Source of the DNA: Parcubacteria group bacterium GW2011_GWA2_38_13
GTDB taxonomy: Bacteria > Patescibacteriota > Patescibacteriia > Buchananbacterales > GWA2-38-13
Assembly (NCBI GenBank): GCA_000992395.1
Contig: LBUD01000015.1
Span: forward strand, 1 to 39,980
Direction: 5' to 3'
DNA length: 39,980 bases
Every line of letters begins with the position of its first letter. The stretch's first letter is position 1. Under the pieces are notes generated by a model, which had not been told where the DNA came from, did not search any database, and saw only the letters and a program-made list of their open reading frames with translations. Positions 16,921 through 25,862 of the stretch are shown here, in pieces. Made by a program: the position numbers and the translations under genes.

Positions 16921-18661
16921 ATTCATTCAATCTGGCGCGGTACACCTTAAATATCAATACCCCGTCATCATCAAAAACATTTTCAACCGTAACAGGAGCA
17001 TTATCTTCCATTGATCTTAGAAATTCATTTTCAACAAAACCTGAAAGCTCACTTTGCTTTGGATTCGCATAATACGAAGGATTAAAAACTTTCTCCGCAA
17101 CCCCTTTAATATAATAAAAATTTTTCATTTTTCTTTCCTGCAATAACGCAAACCAATTGTCGGCTGTTTGGGAGCTTCTCCAAAACGTCAAATCAGATGA
17201 CATGATCATTCCATGGTAAACCTTATATCTTTCCAAATACCATGTTGTAGCAAACCAATCCAGCCCGTTTTCATATAAATAAATATTATTGTCCGCGAAA
17301 TTGACATCATAAAAAGTAATATCGTGCAAGGCGTTAATCGCCTTGACATCGCTTGAAAATAATTTGTCTTTTTTCCAAATTTCAAGCATATGCTTCTCAA
17401 GATTTTTAAAACCCAGGTCTTCCGCCCTTAAGCTGGAATAATTTTTATCTTTAACCCCCATGGGCTTTGCAAAAATATTCGTATTCATATTAAAGTAAAT
17501 TTCCATGCTTGCAAAAAATATTATTAATGGCACAAATATGCATAGTAATTTTTTTTGCGTTTGGATTTCTTTGTCGCGAATAACAAAATTATAAAAATCC
17601 ATAATACAAACGGCAAGGGCCAGCGCCAAAAATGGAGACCATATCGCCATGTAGCGGATATTGGGCGAGATAAAGCTGAATTCAACTGCCAAGGATGTTA
17701 TTGCAAGAAAAAGAAAGTGGTGTTTCTTTTTTCTCAAAAATATTTGTGCGGCTATATATGTAACCGATATCAATATTGCGCCAATGAATATTTTGGAATA
17801 TCCAATGCCCAAGGCCGCCCCAATATTTAAAAAGTTGGCGTACGGGCTCGTTACCAAATTTTGCGTAAATAAAATGGGCCAATCTTTTTGGGCGGCTTCA
17901 AAAACCCATGGGAAAATATGCGAGAATTGCACATCAAAATGCCCCCGGGTCTTAAAAAGCATAAAATTATAAAAAATCACCGGAGAAAAAACAACTGCGA
18001 AAACTGCCATTGCAACAAAAAATTTTTTGCTAAACAATATTTTTTTATCACGAAAATAAGCATACGAAACAATCAAAGGTATTAAAAAAAATGTCGTATA
18101 CTTTGTCAAAAATGCCATTCCCAAACAAGCGCCGAATAACGGAAAATAATTCTGTTTTTCAAACGATTTTAGAAAAAATAGAATCGCTAAGAGTATAAAA
18201 AATATAACCACCCCTTCCAGATATGTCACGCGGGATGCCCATGTAAACAAAGTAGATATCCCTAAAAAGAATACGGCCATAAGAGCGGTGTTTTTATCAT
18301 ACAATTTCTTTGCTATATAATATAATAAGATCAAAGAACCTATTCCCGCCAGCGCAAACGGCAAAAGCGCGGTGAATTCATTTTCCCAAAACACGCGAAA
18401 GAATATATTTTGTATTATAAAAACAAGCGGAGGATGCGCGTGAAAAGACAGCCTTGCCCACCACGGAATAATAAAAAACCATTGCACGGGAGTTGTCTGC
18501 CGATCCGAGAAAAGATAATCCAAATACCCCACCGACCACATAGAATAGAAGGCGCCGTCTGTTTGGAAATCGGCGCGTGTCAGGCGAAAAAAAATCAATA
18601 TACCGGAAAAACAGATTATTATAATAAATAATATTGCGGATTTCGAAAACTTCATACGCAA
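16919..18661 (-). CDS. ArnT/PMT-like (GT39/GT83-type) membrane glycosyltransferase
   Basis: 580 aa, multi-TM; 'RADFQTDGAFYSMWSVGYLDYL', 'HAHPPLVFIIQNIFF'. Confidence 0.8.
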   Translation of the reverse strand: MRMKFSKSAILFIIIICFSGILIFFRLTRADFQTDGAFYSMWSVGYLDYLFSDRQTTPVQWFFIIPWWARLSFHAHPPLVFIIQNIFFRVFWENEFTALLPFALAGIGSLILLYYIAKKLYDKNTALMAVFFLGISTLFTWASRVTYLEGVVIFFILLAILFFLKSFEKQNYFPLFGACLGMAFLTKYTTFFLIPLIVSYAYFRDKKILFSKKFFVAMAVFAVVFSPVIFYNFMLFKTRGHFDVQFSHIFPWVFEAAQKDWPILFTQNLVTSPYANFLNIGAALGIGYSKIFIGAILISVTYIAAQIFLRKKKHHFLFLAITSLAVEFSFISPNIRYMAIWSPFLALALAVCIMDFYNFVIRDKEIQTQKKLLCIFVPLIIFFASMEIYFNMNTNIFAKPMGVKDKNYSSLRAEDLGFKNLEKHMLEIWKKDKLFSSDVKAINALHDITFYDVNFADNNIYLYENGLDWFATTWYLERYKVYHGMIMSSDLTFWRSSQTADNWFALLQERKMKNFYYIKGVAEKVFNPSYYANPKQSELSGFVENEFLRSMEDNAPVTVENVFDDDGVLIFKVYRARLNE

Positions 18662-18662
18662 A

Positions 18663-20426
18663 TCAATTAAGTTTTATCCTTAATACCCTGAAAGCCTCTT
18701 TATTTTCATCATTATATATCGGCGTAACTTCCCCATCGCTTCCATTTTTTATATATTCCAAAAAAATATTTTCAAAATTTTCTACAAAATCTTTCCGATC
18801 ATTGCTTGAATCATAGTCTCCGCGATACACTAGAGGGTTTGCCCCGACAATATAAAAAAGATTTTTAATTCCCAGACTGCGCAAAACATTTATTGAATCT
18901 TGAGGTGAAATTTTACTGTCCACAAGCTCTTTAATATACTCAGAATCCCCCATAAATGGCACTTTATGATAAATCCATTGTCTGTTAAAATACCATATTC
19001 TCGCAAACCAGTCCAAATCAAAATCAAAAAGATAAAAATTATAGCCCTGTAATGATTTCCAATCAAGCCGTATTTCATCCAAAACGTTGATTTTTCTTAA
19101 TTTTTTATTGTAAAAATCTTCATTCTCCCACGTTGTTTTTAAAAATTTTTCCAGCTGGTTATATCCAAGGTTTCTTTCAACAATATTTGAAAATATTTTT
19201 TTATCACTTGCAACAAAGCCCGGCACATGATTTATTCTATAACTATGCATATATTCAAATCCAAATATACTTATTATAATGGCGGCAATTCCTATGAATC
19301 CTATACTTTTTTTGGAAAAAAATTTCACCATATCGCTTATAAAAACCCCTATCGCTAGAGATAAAAATGGAAGAAATATTGGCAAATAACGCGACGTAGG
19401 GGAGATAACCATAAACATTGCGGATGCGCTAAGTATTGCCACGAGAAGGAATTTCTCAAAATGCTCTTTTGAAAAAAATAATGTTTTTATTGCCACATGC
19501 AACACGGAGAATAGCATCATAATGTAAAATGGAAATGAAAATCCTTCTTTCATACCCGGCCAAATATTTTTTAGGTTTGTATATATATTTCTGGAATCCG
19601 TCTTATCGGTATATATACCCGGCCAATCCCTTTGCGCTGCTTCAAACATATTTGGAAAAAGATGCGATAGTTGGACGTCAAGGTGTCCGCGCGTTTCATA
19701 GACCATGATATTATAAAAAATAACAGGCGATATGATAACCAAAAATGCAATCATGCCGAGAATAAATTTTTTATTAAAAAATATTTTTCTCTGCCACATC
19801 GCAATATACGCAAAAATAAACACCATAAGAAAAAACGAAGTATATTTTGACATAAGCGCGCAACCCAGGGCGCACCAAAACCATACAAAGTAAGAATCTT
19901 TCTCAAGCGCGCGGATGAACAGATAGAATGCGAAAGTAATAAAAAATATTTCAATGCCTTCAAGGTACGATATCCTGAAAACCCACGAAAACAATGTTGA
20001 AATAGACAGCGTTCCAGCCGAAATAAGCGCGATTTTTTTCCCGAACATTTTTGCAGCTGACATAAATACAAGAAAAAATGTTCCCATGCCGGCAAGCGCG
20101 AACGGAAGCCTCATCGCGAAAGTATTATCCCCGAAAATTTTAAAAAAAATATTCTGTATTATAAACACAAGCGGAGGGGCGTCATGAAATGATAGTTTTG
20201 ACCACCACGGAATTTTTCCATACCACTGTATCGGCGCTGTTTGCTGATAAGGCACAAGATAATCCACAAGCCCAACCGAGCGCATAGAATAGTGCGATCC
20301 GTCCGTATAGCTGTCGGCCCTTCCCAATTGATAGAATAAAAAAAAGGCTGTATTTATTATAATTATATAAAAAATAATCCTCTCTATTGCTTTGAGTTTT
20401 TCATGTTTTAGTGTTAATGTTTCCAT
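18663..20426 (-). CDS. ArnT/PMT-like membrane glycosyltransferase (paralogue)
   Basis: 587 aa; 'RADSYTDGSHYSMRSVGLVDYL', 'HDAPPLVFIIQNIFFKIFG'. Confidence 0.8.
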   Translation of the reverse strand: METLTLKHEKLKAIERIIFYIIIINTAFFLFYQLGRADSYTDGSHYSMRSVGLVDYLVPYQQTAPIQWYGKIPWWSKLSFHDAPPLVFIIQNIFFKIFGDNTFAMRLPFALAGMGTFFLVFMSAAKMFGKKIALISAGTLSISTLFSWVFRISYLEGIEIFFITFAFYLFIRALEKDSYFVWFWCALGCALMSKYTSFFLMVFIFAYIAMWQRKIFFNKKFILGMIAFLVIISPVIFYNIMVYETRGHLDVQLSHLFPNMFEAAQRDWPGIYTDKTDSRNIYTNLKNIWPGMKEGFSFPFYIMMLFSVLHVAIKTLFFSKEHFEKFLLVAILSASAMFMVISPTSRYLPIFLPFLSLAIGVFISDMVKFFSKKSIGFIGIAAIIISIFGFEYMHSYRINHVPGFVASDKKIFSNIVERNLGYNQLEKFLKTTWENEDFYNKKLRKINVLDEIRLDWKSLQGYNFYLFDFDLDWFARIWYFNRQWIYHKVPFMGDSEYIKELVDSKISPQDSINVLRSLGIKNLFYIVGANPLVYRGDYDSSNDRKDFVENFENIFLEYIKNGSDGEVTPIYNDENKEAFRVLRIKLN

Positions 20427-20467
20427 AGAACGATTATTTGCTATACTGTAATTATATAACGCTTCAT

Positions 20468-22168
20468 ATGATTCTACGCAAGCATCTTGGCATATCCATA
20501 GCAGCTGCCGGCCTTATAGCAATGGCAATATTTTTTCGCCTTGGCTACGTTGGCGCAAGCGATGTCATAACCGATGAAGCATCGCTTGGTTTTCGCGCCA
20601 TAGGGCTCATTGATTTTGACGCGACGATACACCAGCCGTCCCCATGGGAATGGGCGAATATACTTTCCTCCTGGATGAGGCTCTCAATGCACGACCATCC
20701 TCCCCTCTTTTTTATTATACAACATTTTTCCCTCAAAATATTGGGAGAAAACACAATTGCTTTGAGGCTGCCTTCAGCTATCTTCGGGATTCTGTCGGCA
20801 TATCTCATATATAGTATCACAAAAAAATTGTTTGATGAAAAAACCGCAATGGTGGCAGGAGCGCTGTCATCGGCCAATGTTTATTTAATCTGGGTATCAA
20901 GAATCGGCCTTCAAGAATCAACGCTTATATTTTTCTTTTTGCTTTCCATATATTTTTTTCTCAAAAGTTTCTCGGACGAACGTTTTTTTATTCTTTGCGG
21001 AATTTGCGTCGGACTCTCGTGGCTGACGAAATATACGGCGTTTATTCTTGCGCCGATATTTCTGACATACTTTATAATTTTTGATCGGCAATATTTTCGC
21101 AATAAATTTTTTTGGGCAGGTGTTGCGCTTGCGCTTGCAATCTTTTCACCGGTGCTTTTGTATAATTACAGGCTTTATCTCGCCTTTGGGCATTTTGACT
21201 TCCAGTTTTCCTATGTATTCGGACAAAATGTCGCTCAATGGCAAATCCAGCCGGGCAAAGAAGAATTTAAAAACATCCTGGATAAATTTTTCTCAATTTT
21301 TATAAATCTAAAAAACGGCCTATCTCCGGCATTTGCCGGACTGCTTTTAGCAACAATGGTTTACTTTTTCCATAACATAATCACAAACAGAAATAAAAAT
21401 AAAATATTTTTGCTGCTTGCGCTTATTTTTTTATTCCTTGAATATATTGTCATCGGCCCGTCGCAAAGATTTTTAAGCGCGATTATTCCTTTTTTTATCA
21501 TCATCATATCGTGCAGTATTATTGATGTATATAATTCAATACAAAAATTTGCACGTATAGCTATGTGGAAATATGCATTCACGCTTTTGCTATTTTTATT
21601 TTTTGTTTATGAGGCAATATTTTCCTACCAAACAAATATAACTATGCAGCCGAAACATTATTACTCCAAAGATATAGCCTCTCATTATTCGTATTCAGGT
21701 TACCAAAATCTTGACCAATGGCTGACCGACGAAATCCAAAACAAAAAACCTCGGTTTTCATTTGACCTATCCTATATTTTTCTCAAAGACATAAGTATTA
21801 AAACAAATGAAAAATATAATCGTGGCAATTTCAAAGATGAGGGAATTTTATTCGTATATGATGAAAATATGAATGAACAATCAAGTTTATGGATAATGCA
21901 CCGCCTTATGATATATCATAATTGGCCCGTACTTGCCTCAAAACAATATTATAACGCCATACAAAAAAATGGCGATGATTATTATAAAAAGCTTGGTTTT
22001 GAAAAAATTTATTTAATAAAAAAAGACCCCGAAACGCTCGGGAAAAAATTCAGTCTGGAAGGTAAAAATATTGATGACCTTATCTCTTACCTTAATATCA
22101 GCGGTAGCGAGCCGTATATACTAAAAAATTCACAAGGCAAAAAATCTTTTTCTATTTACTCACTATAG
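20468..22168 (+). CDS. ArnT/PMT-like membrane glycosyltransferase (third paralogue)
   Basis: ORF 20438 starts at a TTG that overlaps a TGCTATACT -10-like box; the ATG at 20468 is more likely. 'SDVITDEASLGFRAIGLIDF', 'HDHPPLFFIIQHFSLKILG'. Confidence 0.8.
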   Translation: MILRKHLGISIAAAGLIAMAIFFRLGYVGASDVITDEASLGFRAIGLIDFDATIHQPSPWEWANILSSWMRLSMHDHPPLFFIIQHFSLKILGENTIALRLPSAIFGILSAYLIYSITKKLFDEKTAMVAGALSSANVYLIWVSRIGLQESTLIFFFLLSIYFFLKSFSDERFFILCGICVGLSWLTKYTAFILAPIFLTYFIIFDRQYFRNKFFWAGVALALAIFSPVLLYNYRLYLAFGHFDFQFSYVFGQNVAQWQIQPGKEEFKNILDKFFSIFINLKNGLSPAFAGLLLATMVYFFHNIITNRNKNKIFLLLALIFLFLEYIVIGPSQRFLSAIIPFFIIIISCSIIDVYNSIQKFARIAMWKYAFTLLLFLFFVYEAIFSYQTNITMQPKHYYSKDIASHYSYSGYQNLDQWLTDEIQNKKPRFSFDLSYIFLKDISIKTNEKYNRGNFKDEGILFVYDENMNEQSSLWIMHRLMIYHNWPVLASKQYYNAIQKNGDDYYKKLGFEKIYLIKKDPETLGKKFSLEGKNIDDLISYLNISGSEPYILKNSQGKKSFSIYSL

Positions 22169-22176
22169 GAAGGTAT

Positions 22177-22194
22177 GGAAACCTAAAGGTTTCC
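22177..22194. repeat. Perfect hairpin GGAAACC-TAAA-GGTTTCC between convergent genes
   Basis: ggaaacctaaaggtttcc; no clear U-tract. Confidence 0.8.
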
Positions 22195-22195
22195 G

Positions 22196-24571
22196 CTACA
22201 GGCCTCCATAATAACTGTCATCTCTATTTCTTCCATCTTTTGCGTACACATCGGCCATGCTTGAATATAAAATAGCTGCGTTCGGGAAATGCGTTATCCC
22301 TTCCAGTAATAATTCTTCTGCCTCTTTATAATAACCCCTTGCGGCATATACCCCTGCAATCCTTTTGTAGTTATCCGAAGCAAGCGTGCGCAATTCTTTC
22401 AAAATTTTCAATTGTTCCTGCGCTTTATCAATATTTTTTATAGTCACATATCCGGAAAATAATGCCCAGTGAGGATCAAAAACGCGAGGAGCCAAATCCG
22501 ATGCCTTTTCAAAATCCGCGACTCCTTTTTCATACTCGCCAAGAGACATATATGCTCTTCCTGTTAATAAAAAGGTGTATGCGCGAGTGGGGCTTTGTTC
22601 TATGGTTTTCTCGCGCATTGCGATAATTTTTTTTGCATTTTCCTCCTCAATGCCCATCGTATCCATGTAAAAATTCATAAGAAAAATCTTCAATCGGACA
22701 TCTCCCTGATGTTTTTCAATACTATCAAGCATTTGTTTTTCCGACCGGCTGAATAATTCGGATAAAATAAAACTTGGTTTATTATTATCTTTTATCATGT
22801 TTTTAATCCAATCCGCGGCTACATAAATTAATTCAAATCTTCCGAGATACGGCCCTTTCTCTATGGTATCCAGCAAATCTTTTGCTTCATTCTCGCTAAA
22901 ATTTTTATTCACCATAGCGAATGTTTTTAAAAAATTTGCGTTTTGACTCATAGGCACAATATTGCAATACCAAATAATGAAAGCCATTATTAAAAATGAA
23001 GCGATATAAACAATTTCTTTGTTATTTTTTATTACAAAAGGAATTTGTTTTTCTTCAATATGGGGCTGTGCAGGTTTTTCTGATTCCCTTAAGACAAGAT
23101 GCGAAATAAATCCTATCATAAAATAAAACGGCATTGAACTGTTTAAGCTGTCAAAAACAAAAAGATTTTGCCCTATATAGGCAATGAGAAATGAAGAAAA
23201 AATTATTCCTATATAATTTTTCTTCTGATATCGCAAAAGATAATATATCAAAAATCCGATAAACCCCAAATACAGCGCGAGCCCGACAGCGCCGCCTTCG
23301 GATGCGTACTGAATTATTATATTATGGGGCCTATCAAACCAGACAACAGCATCTTCCTTATCATAAATAACTGTCGGAAAATACTTATCAAATACCTGAT
23401 AAAAATTTTCCATCCCCCATCCAAAAATCGGCTTGTCGTAAAAACCCCGCAGGGCGGCATTCCATGTTGCAAGGCGGGTCTGTGTTGTATGATCACTTAA
23501 GGATATTGACGCGATTCTAGATAAAAATGGCGAATACGCGACTATCAAATTATTTTTATTATTAAAAACCAAAATTGATCCCAATGACAATGCCAGCACG
23601 ATACACACACTGTAAATTTTTATATTCATTTTCACGCCGCGCCGGAGCAAAACCGCTACAAATGCAAATGCAATAGCAAGCGCAATGCCGATGATTGCTC
23701 CCCGCGTCTGAGTGAATGTAATGAGTGCGGAAAACATCACAATCACAAGTCCATAGAATATATACGGTAAAAATTTATTTATTTTTTCCAAAGCTCCTTT
23801 CCAAAAAGGCAAAAACGCTAAAATATGAAATATCACAAAAGGAATCCACAGTATCGCGTTTGAAAATAGTTGGCGTAAAATCCCGGATTTCCCCGAGCCT
23901 AATCCGTATTTTATTTCCAAAAAAAGTATAAAAATATCAAACCCAATAAAACAATATTTAAAAATCGCCACATCATATATCTCTTTATTCTTCATAAAAA
24001 AATAAAGACACATAAAAATGTGTATCAAAAGATAGGCGGAAAGATATGTCGGATTTCCCAATGTTGATGACACGCGCTCGCCTCCCGAAGACTCCAATAA
24101 AAGATTTACTCCCGCAACCTGGCTTAATCCTACAAACGCAATGGCAATTGCTGAAAAAATACTTACTTGCATCATCATCTCCCACTCTTTTTTTGTCTGC
24201 AATACCCCCAATAATATAAAGAAAAACGCGAACTGATGATATAGCGTTATGAGCCCGTCCATTCTTTCAAAACTGCTCCAAAAGCTATATAAAAAATCCC
24301 CTGCCAAAATGCTTGACAGGGTAAACGATGCCACAAACCCCGCGAATATCAGCAAAATTTTGTTTTTAGGAAGGATATATTTTGGATTCTGCACCACCAA
24401 AACAATAAATAACAAAATCATCGCCTCAACGCAGATTCTGAAAATAAAATTTCTTGGGGTAATGAAGGGAAAATAAAAACCACTCGGCGATACGAACGGC
24501 AAGAAAAAAATTATTCCCGTTAATGTAAGAATTCCGCGCACAAGATACTTTTCCCAAAGTTGCTTTGCCAT
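22196..24571 (-). CDS. O-antigen ligase/polymerase (Wzy/WaaL-like) membrane protein with C-terminal TPR region
   Basis: Multi-TM; 'PTYLSAYLLIHIFMCLYF', 'TQTRGAIIGIALAIAFAF', 'FGWGMENFYQVFDKYFP', 'DRPHNIIIQYASEGGAVGLALYLGFIGFL'; TPR-like C-terminus. Confidence 0.88.
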   Translation of the reverse strand: MAKQLWEKYLVRGILTLTGIIFFLPFVSPSGFYFPFITPRNFIFRICVEAMILLFIVLVVQNPKYILPKNKILLIFAGFVASFTLSSILAGDFLYSFWSSFERMDGLITLYHQFAFFFILLGVLQTKKEWEMMMQVSIFSAIAIAFVGLSQVAGVNLLLESSGGERVSSTLGNPTYLSAYLLIHIFMCLYFFMKNKEIYDVAIFKYCFIGFDIFILFLEIKYGLGSGKSGILRQLFSNAILWIPFVIFHILAFLPFWKGALEKINKFLPYIFYGLVIVMFSALITFTQTRGAIIGIALAIAFAFVAVLLRRGVKMNIKIYSVCIVLALSLGSILVFNNKNNLIVAYSPFLSRIASISLSDHTTQTRLATWNAALRGFYDKPIFGWGMENFYQVFDKYFPTVIYDKEDAVVWFDRPHNIIIQYASEGGAVGLALYLGFIGFLIYYLLRYQKKNYIGIIFSSFLIAYIGQNLFVFDSLNSSMPFYFMIGFISHLVLRESEKPAQPHIEEKQIPFVIKNNKEIVYIASFLIMAFIIWYCNIVPMSQNANFLKTFAMVNKNFSENEAKDLLDTIEKGPYLGRFELIYVAADWIKNMIKDNNKPSFILSELFSRSEKQMLDSIEKHQGDVRLKIFLMNFYMDTMGIEEENAKKIIAMREKTIEQSPTRAYTFLLTGRAYMSLGEYEKGVADFEKASDLAPRVFDPHWALFSGYVTIKNIDKAQEQLKILKELRTLASDNYKRIAGVYAARGYYKEAEELLLEGITHFPNAAILYSSMADVYAKDGRNRDDSYYGGL

Positions 24572-24575
24572 AATA

Positions 24576-25307
24576 TTATTTATCAAGCTCCGCAAGCGCC
24601 TGTTTTGCAACAATGCTTTCCGGGTATATTTTCAAAAGTTTTTTATAGGTCTCTATGGCTTTTGGAATTTGTTGTAATTGCCGATAATGAAGCGCGAGAT
24701 TAGCTAAAATATCTGTTTGCTCCGGATATTTGACAGAGCCGGAAATCAAAATATTTTCTGCTTTCTTTTCATCATTGAGAAAAAATCTGTAAAGCTCATA
24801 AAGCTCGCTATAGTACATTTCAAGATACGGACCCGGGATTTCAATGGCTTTCAAATAATACTCTTCGGCTTTTGCGTAATCTTTTATATAACGAAAATAC
24901 AATTCTCCCAGATTTCCGTAAGGCAAAAACGCTCCCGGCTGTAATTTTTGGGCATACATAAATGCGGCTTGGGCTTTTGCAAAATTACCAACATCCCTAT
25001 GTACGCCTCCAAGATATATAAGCGGCCAATATAAAAACGTTTCGTTCTGATTCCCCTGTGTTTCAATCACTGCTATTTTTTCTTCAAGTTCTTTTTTGAA
25101 TACCTGAAAATCCTGAAAATATTTTTCTTTTTGTGCATCTGTCAGATCGGTTTTTATGTATTCCAATTTCATAAGACTTTCAAGGGTTGTCTGTGAAGAA
25201 TTTACATTCGCCGGTTTTTCAGTTTTATTAAAATAATAGAATCCGGATATCAAAAAAATAACAACAATGAGCGTGATAATAATGCCTAAAATCTTTCTTT
25301 TATTCAT
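24576..25307 (-). CDS. Membrane-anchored TPR protein
   Basis: 243 aa; N-terminal TM segment, TPR-like 'PYGNLGELYFRYIKDYAKAEEYYLKAIEIPG'. Confidence 0.82.
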   Translation of the reverse strand: MNKRKILGIIITLIVVIFLISGFYYFNKTEKPANVNSSQTTLESLMKLEYIKTDLTDAQKEKYFQDFQVFKKELEEKIAVIETQGNQNETFLYWPLIYLGGVHRDVGNFAKAQAAFMYAQKLQPGAFLPYGNLGELYFRYIKDYAKAEEYYLKAIEIPGPYLEMYYSELYELYRFFLNDEKKAENILISGSVKYPEQTDILANLALHYRQLQQIPKAIETYKKLLKIYPESIVAKQALAELDK

Positions 25308-25382
25308 ACATAATTCTTTAAAATTATTATCTATTATATATAGATTCTATATTATTTTTGATAAAAAGTCCATATAACAACA

Positions 25383-25413
25383 ATCTCTCCCCCGACGGGG
25401 CCGGGGGAGAGAT
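25383..25413. terminator. Perfect 12-bp hairpin downstream of the S-layer-like gene (possible terminator)
   Basis: atctctcccccg-acggggc-cgggggagagat; weak U-tract. Confidence 0.55.
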
Positions 25414-25448
25414 AAATAACTAATTCACTACGATGATTGGACTCAAGA

Positions 25449-25862
25449 TTACTTGCTGATTGTCTGAGGAGTGGTTGAATTATCCGCAAGACCGCTTACG
25501 CGATAACCATTGAACCAGCCAAGTGTCTTGGTTGCTGTAGACGATGAGTATTGGTCAAAATTAAGATCTGACCATATAAAGTCGTCTTGATCTACGGTTC
25601 CATCAATAGCGCCAAAAGTGGTCGCTACGGTTGATGCAAAGGCTGCGTCACCAGCCAATACAACGTTTACTGATTCCTCCGTTGTCGAGCCGTCATGACC
25701 CGAAAGCGTACCTTTAAGCGTAAAGTATCTGGTTGCGCCCGCATCAACGATGTATGAATCTGTCTTATCGGCCGCGGCTCGTGCCGTAGCATCATCGTTA
25801 TTCAAGTCAAACCTTGCTTCAACTATTACCGGTGTCGCTGAGGTGCCAATAACGGTCACCAC
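25449..25862 (-). pseudogene. C-terminal continuation of the S-layer-like protein, separated by an apparent -1 frameshift
   Basis: Reading back in this frame gives FIEVQYLGTLLSDTGDFVVTVIGTSATPVIVEARFDLNN, a natural continuation of the upstream protein. Confidence 0.7.

Noticed and set aside
20438-20467. Annotated upstream start (TTG, MLYCNYITLH) of the third PMT-like gene
   Set aside because: Overlaps a TGCTATACT -10-like box; ATG at 20468 begins a normal TM-type N-terminus.
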